Shown here in pieces: positions 18,401 to 27,795 of a stretch of 45,537 nt of DNA. The DNA is from Flammeovirga aprica JL-4 (lineage in GTDB: Bacteria > Bacteroidota > Bacteroidia > Cytophagales > Flammeovirgaceae). A model generated the notes under the pieces. The model was not told the DNA's origin. It made no database searches and saw only the letters and a program-made list of their open reading frames with translations. Each line of letters begins with the position of its first letter. Within the stretch, counting starts at the first letter, position 1. The position numbers were made by a program, and so were the translations under genes. The DNA lies in assembly GCF_012844305.1 (NCBI RefSeq), contig NZ_JABANE010000073.1, positions 1 through 45,537 of the forward strand, written 5' to 3'.

Positions 18401-21123
18401 ATGCAAAGTACAGGTGGCAAATGAGGGATCCTTCCGGTAAAACATCTTCTATAAGTGAAAGCAGTAGATGGGATAACGTATTTAGGTTTGATTCATTTAC
18501 AGCGGGAACCTATACAATGCAGTTGGAAATTACAGATAATAATGGATGTTCATCTGTAGATTCCATCACTTTTGATGTACCTGAATTACCGATTGGAGAA
18601 GCAAGGTTTACCGCATCAGATACCGTACTGGATTGTCCTGCAAAAGTGGATTTTATTGATAATGCAGATGGTACAGCAGGAAACTCGCTTTTAAGAAAAT
18701 ATTATAATGGATCTGATGTGCCTATTTCACAATGGAATTGGTATGTGGTTCAGGATGGTTTGACGATAAATACAATTGAACTTTACGTTGGTGAATTGGA
18801 GTACTACTTTGGTCCGGGAGATTATGAGGTCTATCTAGAAACAATTGATGAGCAAGATTGTTCGAGTGTTTCAGAACCTATTGCCATTAGTGTGAAAGGG
18901 GTAAGCGGATCATTTTATATTAATAAAAAGGCAGGGTATGCACCACTGACCACAGAGATGATTGCATTGCCGGCTTTTGTATCAAGTGAAGTAAAATCCA
19001 TAGGTTACATTTGGGCCTCTGGAGATGGTTATGAAGGAATGGATTCACTGCAAACATTCACTTATAACAATGATTCTAATTGGGTTTATTCTCCAAAGCT
19101 AATCTTTGAATCTACATTGGATTTAGGAGATGGAGTAGAGGCAAAATGTAATTATGATGCCATTACTGATGAATCTATAACGGTCTTCAAAAAACCGGAA
19201 CTTGAAATTGATGATATTGTAGTTTGTATTTCTGATCAAGAATATACTGTCAATGGTTATGATGAAGATTTTGAAGTGGCCGATGTTGAGATACCTGAGA
19301 AATACAGTTATAAAGGCACCACAAAATACCAATGGAGTGTGAATGGCCAAAATATTCCTGCTTCTAAAGGCGGAACAAACGAAACGGCAACTTTCACTTA
19401 TGGTACTTCTGGAGATTATTTTGAAATCAATCCTGACAGTGTTGAAGGTAGAAATTATACTTTAGAAATATGGGTAGATGCCGTTTATAAAGATTTTGTG
19501 AAGAGTGAAAATGACCATACTGATACCAAAGTAGGTTATTCTACCAGAACATTCAACGTGAAATTCGTGCCTACCCCAACTGCTGTAATCAGTGATTTAG
19601 CACCCGTGTGTGTATTAGATTCAGCTGTTTTTGATGGCAGTAAATCTAACTTTACTCCCTTTACGGCAGGAGATATCAAAGAATATACTTGGGAATTTTT
19701 ATTAGATGGCCAATATATAGATAGTTATTCTACAGAAGATTCTATCTCATACTATAAATTTGACAAGGCGGGGGTTTACACCGTAAACTTGACCGTGAGT
19801 GCTGATAATATCTGTGCTTCTTCAACAACTACCGCTAACATAACGATTTATCCATTGCCGGAAGTGAGTTTTGAAGCACCCGATGTATGTATTGGTGATG
19901 CCACAGTTTTTACAAATACATCCACACTAAGTGATCAAAATATCAGTGACAACCCGACAATTGTACAAAGTTTCGAATGGTACTTTGATTGGGAAAATGA
20001 TTCAACAACTATAAGTTCCACCGAACTAGCACCAACTTTTACTTATGCTAAAGCAGGCACTTATAAAGTCAAATTGGTGATTGAATCATTGAAAGGCTGT
20101 GTAAAAGAAGTGGTACAAGAAGTATATGTGAGCGATTATCCAGTATTAGATCAATCGGAGGATTTCTATCTTTGTGAAGATGCTTCTACAACACTGTCTG
20201 TTTCAGGAGGAACAGTATTCGAATGGAGTACCGGTGAAACTACCTCAAGCATTACTGTAACACCTGATGAAGATGTGAATGTATACACTGTAAAAGCATG
20301 GAATGATACCGGCTGTTTAACCGAAGATAGTGTTACAATCCATAGAATTAATCTACCAAAACCTGAAAAAACTGTTTACTATGCCTGTGAAGGAGATAGC
20401 ATTTTATTGGATGGAACGATTCATGGTTTTGAAGGGACATTAGGGGAATATCAGTGGTCCAACGGAACAACAGGTCCTAAAGTAACATTATCAGAACCTG
20501 GATTTTATACATTGACCAATTTAGTGACACATGATATCTCAGGTATTGAATGCTTGATTACACATGAGTATGAATTTATCCACAGGCCATTACCACCTGA
20601 ATTTACTGTTCAGGACACCTTATTCTGTTTTGAGGATTTAGGAGAAATAGTTATCCAAGCAGCGGAAGGTGAAGGTTATGTGTATTATTGGGAAGATACA
20701 AATGAAACTACATCAGCAGTAAGTAGGTATGATGGAGGTGAATATACAGTACGCATTGTAGATACATCCACAGAAGATAATTGTGAGACCACTACGACAA
20801 TGAATGTTACAAGAGGATGTCCACCAATTTTCTTCAACCCCACAGCTTTTACACCTAATGGAGACGGCGTAAATGATGAATTTTTGATCCGTTCAAAATA
20901 TGCAGTCAATATGAAGATGACGGTATACAATAATTGGGGAGAAATCATTTTCCATAATACCTATAAAAATTCAAGTGAAGCACAAGAAAAAGGTACTGGA
21001 TGGGATGGAACTTACCAGAATAAATTAGTACCGAGCTCAGTCTATACTGTCATTATTGAATATGACAGTGAATTCTTTGGGACACGTCATAGAGATGCAA
21101 CTCATGTAACGGTAGTGCGGTAA
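15439..21123 (+). CDS. Giant PKD-repeat surface protein with T9SS type B (gliding-motility) sorting domain
   Basis: An 1894-residue secreted protein. An ATG at 15391 inside the upstream gene is possible, but the ATG at 15439 directly begins the signal peptide MKNKLFYNIILLVVLFCLPH. Many PKD/Ig-like domains follow, recognisable by W-(D/N)-F-G-D-(G/S) near residues 65, 242 and 328 and by related strands to about 1600. Cysteines recur in patterns such as T-V-x-x-x-x-x-G-C, one pair per domain. The last ~98 residues (from about 1797) start FFNPTAFTPNGDGVNDEFLI and are a textbook type B sorting domain (CHU_C/gliding-motility C-terminal domain). It is probably an adhesin or matrix protein on the cell surface. 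Its 19-base spacing to the PorP/SprF gene indicates an operon and a dedicated export pair, like SprF-SprB. The adhesion target is unknown. Confidence 0.92.
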   Translation: MKNKLFYNIILLVVLFCLPHYSIAQKIMASGSEGMSGGEDITEKTIDRCKTYYSYFYIDDEGKGTVSNISWNFGDSNTSTEKNPFHTFQTDQEQTFNLVVSFTQGGTSKSLEAVIKISKSPEVSFTPSITAGCDGEQVSFTVESSIELSSVQFILNGQVLDEGEISRALPAREQPYIAIIKGSTANGCDIEPIQEYITISKLIIPSINPMEVISCATSVNQTFKASAIFAEDSLAVNSGMSYEWDFGDGNTGTGAQVTHFFEIANGDQYTVTVKATYGGCTQTATVPVALDVGNDMFSYELPQTYCAFYPVTFIPSLPENLQNQNITWDFGDGSRTVSSYHDEVVHNFTNTRSYTVSYTVTALIGKNCTYSQVIEVPPMRLSDIKIKANRTIFCTDNFSVDLSIQNLHDVNNYFWRVKGTESRRFENEPTPTFSLSGYGEHTIELVANDAGECVINEIDLYSYPISANIIDVFDACSPHTLDIGYELEQNLFPLNDNSVSRKWEAVGRTTGNTISGKNKRFSLVNLEADIYDITVSIQFEAGCTVTASAELKVGEPVKVDFEVLDGPDFCNGALVNFNNTTDLGSIDEEEVTYLWDYFGNGAWTSSFGKDGSQTYDHLEPGEYNVGLKAVQDGCEGNPVYKKIMILEPQAKFELGVSELCNPDKIVIKNVSEGAGVNSDYVWEIIVGLDTANIVTKDIDEDIVNHPSFQALDIDYGDNIEVTLTIENQDAIPSVTPPDYCIHSLTSSISIATKPEPIDIHWDFTSYDDIESYQSPAEICQGTRLFFDPKVDEPGYYYWKFKNITTNSNSYTSYSRTPYIDFNIAGEWEIQLIASYYNGCTETVTQGKIMVYAMDFTVTSSSYSSCLGEEVTYYIQSGARIEAPNPVWAWYVNDEMIQSGTGKDIPSLKYTYDELNIPQSESNRVYVTVSSDLTNCEINSNTYYSTVTKPIIDFSKDVSEYIDFNFQCDYIETYIDPNISDTTVYFPYYAKYRWQMRDPSGKTSSISESSRWDNVFRFDSFTAGTYTMQLEITDNNGCSSVDSITFDVPELPIGEARFTASDTVLDCPAKVDFIDNADGTAGNSLLRKYYNGSDVPISQWNWYVVQDGLTINTIELYVGELEYYFGPGDYEVYLETIDEQDCSSVSEPIAISVKGVSGSFYINKKAGYAPLTTEMIALPAFVSSEVKSIGYIWASGDGYEGMDSLQTFTYNNDSNWVYSPKLIFESTLDLGDGVEAKCNYDAITDESITVFKKPELEIDDIVVCISDQEYTVNGYDEDFEVADVEIPEKYSYKGTTKYQWSVNGQNIPASKGGTNETATFTYGTSGDYFEINPDSVEGRNYTLEIWVDAVYKDFVKSENDHTDTKVGYSTRTFNVKFVPTPTAVISDLAPVCVLDSAVFDGSKSNFTPFTAGDIKEYTWEFLLDGQYIDSYSTEDSISYYKFDKAGVYTVNLTVSADNICASSTTTANITIYPLPEVSFEAPDVCIGDATVFTNTSTLSDQNISDNPTIVQSFEWYFDWENDSTTISSTELAPTFTYAKAGTYKVKLVIESLKGCVKEVVQEVYVSDYPVLDQSEDFYLCEDASTTLSVSGGTVFEWSTGETTSSITVTPDEDVNVYTVKAWNDTGCLTEDSVTIHRINLPKPEKTVYYACEGDSILLDGTIHGFEGTLGEYQWSNGTTGPKVTLSEPGFYTLTNLVTHDISGIECLITHEYEFIHRPLPPEFTVQDTLFCFEDLGEIVIQAAEGEGYVYYWEDTNETTSAVSRYDGGEYTVRIVDTSTEDNCETTTTMNVTRGCPPIFFNPTAFTPNGDGVNDEFLIRSKYAVNMKMTVYNNWGEIIFHNTYKNSSEAQEKGTGWDGTYQNKLVPSSVYTVIIEYDSEFFGTRHRDATHVTVVR

Positions 21124-21559
21124 TTGATATTAATATGTTTCGTGTACTAAGATTTGAATCTGGTGCACGATACATAAAAGTGAATCTAAATACTAAGTTT
21201 TTGAATGTTTATAGTATTTAGAAATCAGGAGATTTTTGATGATTAGTAGGACAGGGATGATGCTTATCATTCGCACAAGTGGACTTTCTACACAATTCGT
21301 TTAGCAGTCTTTCTTCCGGCCTTGAAGGGAAAAGCGTTAAGAATTTCATGTATTGAGCCGTTAAAAATGATTTTTTTGTTTGAGCTTTAGCGAGTTTAAA
21401 ATCATTTAGGCGAGTGGAATGGAATTTAGCTTTTGACTTCTAAGCCTAGATTTTTTGCTTCGTTTTTCATCAATGGAAAAATGAAGAGGAAGGAAGCTTG
21501 GAAGTAGAACATAAAAAGCTTGTAATAATGTCAATTGAAAGTAGAGGAAAACATAATTT
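21124..21559. other. Intergenic region with stem-loop structures between convergent genes
   Basis: No gene is seen. At 21365-21407 aaatgatttt and aaaatcattt form a perfect 10-bp stem around a 23-base loop. Near 21460-21490 an imperfect stem is formed by cttcgtttttcat and atggaaaaatgaag. The genes on both sides converge here, so these structures may end transcription or be a decayed mobile repeat. Confidence 0.5.
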
Positions 21560-22282
21560 TTATTGCATGACCCTACATGTTGCTAACTCCCCAAAAACCT
21601 CAAACCCATATTTCTTATAAATCGGTTCACCCATAGCAGAAGCATGCAATACACAGTTAGGACACCCGTGTTTCTCAGCTTCAATAAGTAACCTTTCCGT
21701 GATATGCTTTCCAATCCCTTTTCCTCTTCCCTCTGGAACTGTACCAATCATGTGGAATCCAGCATTATTAGAAGCATCAACAAAAAGCATCCCACAGCCT
21801 AAACTTTGATTGTTTTCTTGAAAAAGGAATGCCTTTATTTTCTCATGTTGGATAATTGTATTGATAATTTCACCATCTACTCTGTAACCAAATGATTTTG
21901 AGGCAACATCAGCAAAATGATGTGCATCAGTAGTGGTTTTGACAGGAATAATATTTTTATTGTTTTTGTATTCGATAGAAAAATCCTTCATATCCAACGC
22001 CATATTTTTTTGTGACATCAAAAATTGAAGATCTTCATTTGGTGTTATTAATTGAGGTTGATCTATGGTTATCACTTGAGGTAAAACTTTTTTCTGACTC
22101 TTAGCAATAACTTCATCAAGTGTAAGAGCAAAATCGATTGGATTTATATCAAATACCCTGTAAGGCCAGTCGGAACCTTCAACAGTTACTGAAGTATAAT
22201 TTTCATTGACACTGATTGTTTTAGTTAGTTTTCCTATGCAATTCCAAAGTTCATAAAGATTGTTGACAATCTGAGAGTTCAT
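21560..22282 (-). CDS. GNAT-family N-acetyltransferase
   Basis: A 240-residue protein. The C-terminal half (about 112-238) is a GNAT domain. The acetyl-CoA-binding motif A reads GTVPEGRGKGIGKHI (residues 180-194, with R186-GKG-I-G191). It is followed by the helix ERLLIEAEKHGC and the motif B strand VLHASAMGEPIYKKYGFEVFG, with the common Y-x-K-x-G-F pattern. The N-terminal ~110 residues are a separate part with no named domain. It should transfer an acetyl group from acetyl-CoA to an amine; the substrate cannot be read from the sequence. It stands alone between two convergent or tandem genes and probably has its own promoter. Confidence 0.85.
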   Translation of the reverse strand: MNSQIVNNLYELWNCIGKLTKTISVNENYTSVTVEGSDWPYRVFDINPIDFALTLDEVIAKSQKKVLPQVITIDQPQLITPNEDLQFLMSQKNMALDMKDFSIEYKNNKNIIPVKTTTDAHHFADVASKSFGYRVDGEIINTIIQHEKIKAFLFQENNQSLGCGMLFVDASNNAGFHMIGTVPEGRGKGIGKHITERLLIEAEKHGCPNCVLHASAMGEPIYKKYGFEVFGELATCRVMQ

Positions 22283-22320
22283 ATTATTTATTTTTTAATC
22301 ATTAGTCTTAAGAACAAAGC

Positions 22321-22328
22321 CAAAAATA
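22321..22328 (-). promoter_or_regulatory. Possible Bacteroidota -7 element for the GNAT gene
   Basis: On the minus strand the octamer TATTTTTG fits TAnnTTTG, 38 bases upstream of the GNAT start codon. A good -33 TTTG box is not present at the usual distance, so this is only a candidate. Confidence 0.3.
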
Positions 22329-22363
22329 ATTGATAGAGAGAATCAATCGTAAATATTGAAGCA

Positions 22364-22402
22364 TAAAAAAACAGCCCTTAACTGGAAACAGTTAAGGGCT
22401 GT
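22364..22402 (-). terminator. Strong rho-independent terminator of the LRR exoprotein gene
   Basis: A perfect 14-bp stem (acagcccttaactg with cagttaagggctgt) around a 4-base loop is followed on the minus strand by seven T residues. It begins 14 bases after the stop codon of the 1707-residue LRR gene. Confidence 0.93.
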
Positions 22403-22416
22403 TGAGCAAAATCAGT

Positions 22417-25400
22417 TTATTTTATGATTAGACGTTTACTTCCTATTCCATTTTCAGTGTTTATTTTTAATATGTAAACTCCCGATTGTAGGTTTGAGAC
22501 ATCTAATTTATACAGTAGTTTACCTGTAATATTATCAACTCTCAGTACTTGCCCCGAAGAGGTAATGATTGAAAGTCTTACTTCTCCGTTTATCGATGGC
22601 AACTGAAGCGTTGCCTCATCTTTAACAGGGTTAGGGAACAATGTGATTGAGTTCGATAGTTCACTGTTGATAGAAGTAGGAGTTTCGCGATCTACAATTA
22701 TCGTTACCATTATAGAGAAAGCTTCATACATTAAAGTTTCTTCTGATGAAAGTTGTATTTCATAATTTCCGATAGAATTAAGTATCAAAGAGTCCTCAAC
22801 AATTTCGCCATCACCTGACATAAAAGTTGCTGTAAGAGTTATACCTTCTTCTGTGATAAATTCAGGAAGGAAGTAGGCCCCAGTTTCATTAATATCGTCA
22901 AAGAATTTAGTATCAAATGCTTTTAAAGTATTTCTTTCTACAGTGAAAGTTAAAGTAGAGTCAAATGCTTGGTAAGTATCATCTCCTTCGTTGAATAATC
23001 TTACTTGAGTTTCTCCAAAAGCATTGATAATTAATGTGTCTTCCTCTATAATTGTATTTTTAGATACAGCCTCAACATTTAATGTTAATCCTTGATTAGT
23101 AGTGTAATTTGATGGAATAGTGTATTTACCAGTTTTAGTGATTTTACTGATCCAATGTTCATAATAAATTTCTTGTAACTTTTTCTCAAATTGGACAACA
23201 AGTACCGTATCAAAAGGATAATGATGCTTATCTCCATCATTTGAAATAGAGAATGTTACTTCACTCCCCGGATTTATCACTAATTCATTAGATCCGTTGA
23301 TTTCGGCATCACCTTCTACTACTTCAATGTCAAAAGGAATCTCTTGATCTGTTCTGAAAATTTGAGCACCTAAATTATAAGTTCCATAAACCCTAAAATC
23401 TTGGATAAATTTGGATATTGTTTGATGCTTAATGTGTACAGTATCCATTGACCAGAGATGAGGCTTTCCTAAGCCGTAAGCACTTGGATACTTTTCTTCC
23501 CAATTGATCAGAATTTTTTCCCCTTTATCCAACTGGAATTCTGAATAGGCAACAATCCCAGCATGATATTCACTATTATAAAGAATATTTCCTCCACACT
23601 CATTGTAAACCGTAAATTTTGAAGAAATTTTAGATTTACCTTCAGAGAATAATGTAACGTGTTGATCTTCTGAAGCTTCATAAGAATGCCATACAGATTT
23701 ATCAGTATTAATATTTAGACCTGGCTTAGCTTCATAAGCTTCTTCGCATGAGTTCAGATTGTAGAGAGGTGCCCAAGATTCAATGTTGTCAATGGTTGTG
23801 TTCGGTGTAGATGCTACAGCAATAGTTCTTGAAACTGTATCACCCTCAGCATTTAATTCTCTTAGTGCCCACAAGTTCTCCATTACAAAACTGAAGTTTA
23901 CAGTATCGAAATCAATAGGTATCTCCAGCTTATAATGCCCCTCTTCCTCAATGTAAGTTAAAGGGTAATCAGTATTTTTGACATCATAATTATTCATGTC
24001 GCCCACAGCATATATTTTCCAATGTGAAGGCGTATTGTCAGGTATTGAACTTACGTTATAGGTGTGAATCACTTTTGCACTAAACGTCCATTCAAAAGAA
24101 TATTTATCTTGATTAAAGCGATGCTCCTTTATTTTAAATAGTACTGTTTCCCCTTTAACAAGTTTTAAGGTCATTTTATTATCAGAATAAGAAGATGCAG
24201 TGGCAAATTCTTTTTCTTCACATCCATAATAAGCATATGCACTGAAAGAATTTTTTGCATTTTCAAATGATAGGGTCACTTGAGTTTCATCGTGAGCCGT
24301 ATAAGAATACCATTGCTCACCTGCTCCTTTTATGTAATTTCCACTTTCCGTTAAAATCATGGGATTATCACAACTGTTTTCTGGATTTGGAAGAGCTTTC
24401 CAAGCTACTACGGGGTCAAGTATAAACTCAGTGTCTTCACTTGGGTTGACCGTTCTAGTTACAGTATTACCTTGGGCATCTACTTCTGCAAAAGCATCCA
24501 TCTTATTTAATCGTAGATAAAATTCCTTTCCCTCTAAACGTTCTGGAAGTACTAAACCTAATGCGTTACTATCTTCAATTGGTCTTAATGAATAACCTCC
24601 AAGATCACCTGATGTATAGATCATTGTTTCGCTTGGAGTATCTTCTGGAATAGAGTTGAGTACATATGTTTTTAAGTGTTCTGTTGTTAGTTTAATATTA
24701 AAAGCGTCGTGAGCTGTCGGTCCACCAAAGAATTGAAAATAAATCTCTTCCCCTTCTAAAAGTTCCCTAGTTAATGAATGCCCGTCACCAAAACTTCTTA
24801 CATATTCTGATCGTTTTCTACATGAGAATCCATATTCTGTTCTGATATCACCACTAATAGCATTAGAGAAAGTGAGCGTAATGTTCATTCTAGTGTTTGC
24901 TGTAAACTTATACCACATAGGGGTATTACCGACAATCATTAACGAATCCTCAATTATCTCTATACTTTCAGAACAATAGTTTGATGGAGGAGGTGTGTTG
25001 TTCCAGGCTATTATATCATCAACAACTAAACTTTCCCCTGTTGAATCAAAATTAATTTGTCTTTCAAACAACTCTCCTTCGGTATTTACCTCATGGTAGA
25101 GATCGAATTGATTATATCCAAAACTAAATATTTCAACATCTTCATTTTTAGGGAAATCAAGTTCATAATGTTTTTCTACCTCATTATAAACTAAAGGATA
25201 GTATTTAATTCCATGTTTTTCTGATAGATTTCCAATTGCATAAATTTCAGCATCTTCAGGAGAATCATCAGGAATATTTTTTACTATTAATTTTAATAAA
25301 GGACCTCTTTCAATGTAAACTTTTGACCAAAAGGATAAATTCGGCCAGTCTGGATTAATAACTCTACATTTATACTCTGTTTCAAAATTGACACTATAAT

Positions 25401-27540
25401 CAAACGTCAATGTTGGAGCATTCTCACCTTCAATAACTTCATCGTCTTTATACCAAACATATGTATTGCCCTCCGTTTGTTCATCTACACTTAAAGTTGT
25501 TGTTGCATTTGTAGTATCTTGAACAACATCATAATCTAAAATTCCTTGTGCATCATAATAAAATTTATCAATACCTTTCAAGAAAACAGAATTGATATTC
25601 AAGTCATCATACCTCAAATTATTATATCTTATGTCCAAATTGTTTAATGATTCTAATTTTGTAATGGATATAGGGAGGGCATCGAAATGATTGAATGTAA
25701 TAATGAGAGATTGTAATTCTCTGAGATTACTGATTTCATCTGGTAATTGAGAAATTCCAGCATTACTTAAAGATAGTGATCTGATATTTATTAAATTACC
25801 TATTTCGGCTGGTATTTCTCTTATGTTATTATCACTTAACCTTAGGAAGTTTAGATTTGTTATTTCAGTGATGGCGAGTGGAAATGACATGAATCTATTT
25901 TCTTGCAAACGCAAGTCACTTAACGCCTTTAAATTTGCAAAGGTAGAAGGTAATTCTAGCAGTTTATTTCCTCGTAATGAAAGATTAACTAACGTTGTTA
26001 AATTACCTATTTCATCTGGCAGTGTATACAAAGAATTAAAAGTTACATCTAGAGTAGTCAACTTTTTCAAATTACCGATCTCAGCAGGTAATTCTGTTAA
26101 GTAGTTACCGTGAAGTTTAAGACTAATTAAATTTTCTAGATTTCCTATTTCTGATGGAATTGACCAAAGTCCATTATCTTCTAAATATAGCCACTCTAAG
26201 TTTACTAATTCGGTAATTTCAATTGGTAATGTTGTCAATTTATTACCTTCTATTTTAAGGGAATTTAAGTTTTTTAATTTAACTATTGAACTAGGAATCC
26301 CTGTAATTTTACTATCTACAAAATTAAGGGAGGTTATAGCACTAAAATGTTCAAAATTTGCTTCAAATTCTTTATTAAGATTAGTATCTTCAAATTTTAA
26401 ACCAGTGATATTCTGATAATTTCTACCTTGTTCATCTACTGTTAGTCGAGTATATATTCCAAACCATTCCTTAACTGATACGTCAGTTAACCAATATTCT
26501 TTTTTCTCCCAATTCTCTCCATTATTTTTATTGAAGATAGAGACTAATTCATAGTATTGTTTGTAAGGTATTTCATTACGATAAGGTGAGATTTCTATTG
26601 TTGTAGTAGCTTTCGCAGAAGTGAAATTATCTGTTTCCTCAGTGCTAACTTCTACAATAATCTCTTTATCTAATGTATTGTCATCATCATTAATGATGAG
26701 CTCACTTCCAGAAATACTGGCATACTCACCACCACTAATAATGCTATAAACTACTGTAGATTCAGAATTTGTATTCGCATGAAACATTACACGCTGACCT
26801 GGATTAGTGACAAAAGTATCTTTCAGGTCATAAATAGCTCCACGTTTCTTTCCAGAAGCATCTAACTTCGTTGTAATACTAAAAGTATTTTGCCCTCTAT
26901 TGACATTATAATCATCAAAAATTACAGCAACAACCTCTTGAGTACCTTCCTTTTGTAAAGCTTCTATATACCCTTCCTCATTAATTTTTATAACACCATT
27001 ATCATCCCCCTCGATCATGAATGTCAAAGGGTAGATAGTATTATATTTGTTATCAGGTTTGACCTTTTCACCGTGCCAAAGGGTTATATCTTTGATATCG
27101 ACTTGATATCTATATTCTTTTCCATGATTATCAATTCCACCTAAAAACCAGTCAAATGTTCCTTCAACATTATTATCCAATATCCAGTTAATTAATATTG
27201 TGGTACCTTGGAACTTTTTTACGTTTGCTTTCAAGTAGGATTGATCAACACCTTGAACAGTTATACTAGAGAAAAGAGATCTTCCAGTACACTCAGATTG
27301 AACATAAAGTAAGGTTTTCAATGAAGTCAAACCGACGCTCGATACAATCAAAGTATCCATGTCATTCGGTACCTCAAAGGCGTACCAACCTTTACTGTCT
27401 TTTACTGTATTATACCCTATTTCAGCAGGAATAGAAGTATAGCAGGTTTCACCTTGTGCATAAAGTACATTTAATGTACACGCATAATAAAGTAAAAAGC
27501 TTAGCAAGCTTAATCTCAATAGTTTGTTTCTTTTCATCAT
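22417..27540 (-). CDS. Giant secreted leucine-rich-repeat protein with T9SS type A sorting domain
   Basis: A 1707-residue exoprotein with a signal peptide ending NVLYAQG. Approximate order: N-terminal beta domains to 330; an LRR cap motif (FNKNNGENWEKKEYWL ... EWFGI) at 335-365; about eleven LRRs of the L-x-x-LP-x-EIGNLxxL type at 365-660; an Ig-like domain at 665-735. Three copies of a module that begins I-P-D/E-(D/N)-(S/T)-P and contains an IYA-x-G-(D/N) strand lie near 743, 957 and 1158. Each is followed by a domain opening with a cysteine (NSCE/NSCD). Three Ig-like repeats (about 1373-1617) and a type A sorting domain (from about 1623, SITLFPNPVKDEATLQL) end the protein. It is presumably surface-attached or released and binds protein or glycan. 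The IYA-x-G-D modules look somewhat like starch-binding folds, but I cannot confirm that. The gene is monocistronic, with its own terminator. Confidence 0.88.
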   Translation of the reverse strand: MMKRNKLLRLSLLSFLLYYACTLNVLYAQGETCYTSIPAEIGYNTVKDSKGWYAFEVPNDMDTLIVSSVGLTSLKTLLYVQSECTGRSLFSSITVQGVDQSYLKANVKKFQGTTILINWILDNNVEGTFDWFLGGIDNHGKEYRYQVDIKDITLWHGEKVKPDNKYNTIYPLTFMIEGDDNGVIKINEEGYIEALQKEGTQEVVAVIFDDYNVNRGQNTFSITTKLDASGKKRGAIYDLKDTFVTNPGQRVMFHANTNSESTVVYSIISGGEYASISGSELIINDDDNTLDKEIIVEVSTEETDNFTSAKATTTIEISPYRNEIPYKQYYELVSIFNKNNGENWEKKEYWLTDVSVKEWFGIYTRLTVDEQGRNYQNITGLKFEDTNLNKEFEANFEHFSAITSLNFVDSKITGIPSSIVKLKNLNSLKIEGNKLTTLPIEITELVNLEWLYLEDNGLWSIPSEIGNLENLISLKLHGNYLTELPAEIGNLKKLTTLDVTFNSLYTLPDEIGNLTTLVNLSLRGNKLLELPSTFANLKALSDLRLQENRFMSFPLAITEITNLNFLRLSDNNIREIPAEIGNLINIRSLSLSNAGISQLPDEISNLRELQSLIITFNHFDALPISITKLESLNNLDIRYNNLRYDDLNINSVFLKGIDKFYYDAQGILDYDVVQDTTNATTTLSVDEQTEGNTYVWYKDDEVIEGENAPTLTFDYSVNFETEYKCRVINPDWPNLSFWSKVYIERGPLLKLIVKNIPDDSPEDAEIYAIGNLSEKHGIKYYPLVYNEVEKHYELDFPKNEDVEIFSFGYNQFDLYHEVNTEGELFERQINFDSTGESLVVDDIIAWNNTPPPSNYCSESIEIIEDSLMIVGNTPMWYKFTANTRMNITLTFSNAISGDIRTEYGFSCRKRSEYVRSFGDGHSLTRELLEGEEIYFQFFGGPTAHDAFNIKLTTEHLKTYVLNSIPEDTPSETMIYTSGDLGGYSLRPIEDSNALGLVLPERLEGKEFYLRLNKMDAFAEVDAQGNTVTRTVNPSEDTEFILDPVVAWKALPNPENSCDNPMILTESGNYIKGAGEQWYSYTAHDETQVTLSFENAKNSFSAYAYYGCEEKEFATASSYSDNKMTLKLVKGETVLFKIKEHRFNQDKYSFEWTFSAKVIHTYNVSSIPDNTPSHWKIYAVGDMNNYDVKNTDYPLTYIEEEGHYKLEIPIDFDTVNFSFVMENLWALRELNAEGDTVSRTIAVASTPNTTIDNIESWAPLYNLNSCEEAYEAKPGLNINTDKSVWHSYEASEDQHVTLFSEGKSKISSKFTVYNECGGNILYNSEYHAGIVAYSEFQLDKGEKILINWEEKYPSAYGLGKPHLWSMDTVHIKHQTISKFIQDFRVYGTYNLGAQIFRTDQEIPFDIEVVEGDAEINGSNELVINPGSEVTFSISNDGDKHHYPFDTVLVVQFEKKLQEIYYEHWISKITKTGKYTIPSNYTTNQGLTLNVEAVSKNTIIEEDTLIINAFGETQVRLFNEGDDTYQAFDSTLTFTVERNTLKAFDTKFFDDINETGAYFLPEFITEEGITLTATFMSGDGEIVEDSLILNSIGNYEIQLSSEETLMYEAFSIMVTIIVDRETPTSINSELSNSITLFPNPVKDEATLQLPSINGEVRLSIITSSGQVLRVDNITGKLLYKLDVSNLQSGVYILKINTENGIGSKRLIIK

Positions 27541-27795
27541 TAAAAAATTGAAGAAGTATTATTTATTCGTGAAATTTATTTTGTTTACTTTTTTGTAAAA
27601 GTATCTATTATTAATATTTGATAACAGTTTAAATTGGTATTTAACATTTAAGAACTTTCTTGTTGTAGTTGTTTTAGGAACGTAATTTTTTTTTAGCAAA
27701 AAGTTATCTACTGTATTCTCAATATGCATAAGCAAGAACACAACAAATTTTAGTCATTCTAATGAATGATAACTAAAATAAGAGTTTAAGCCAGC

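Noticed and set aside
27559..27741. 60-residue minus-strand ORF upstream of the LRR exoprotein gene
   Set aside because: It is short and AT-driven (N, K, F, Y rich), has no recognisable domain, and occupies what is probably the leader of the LRR gene.
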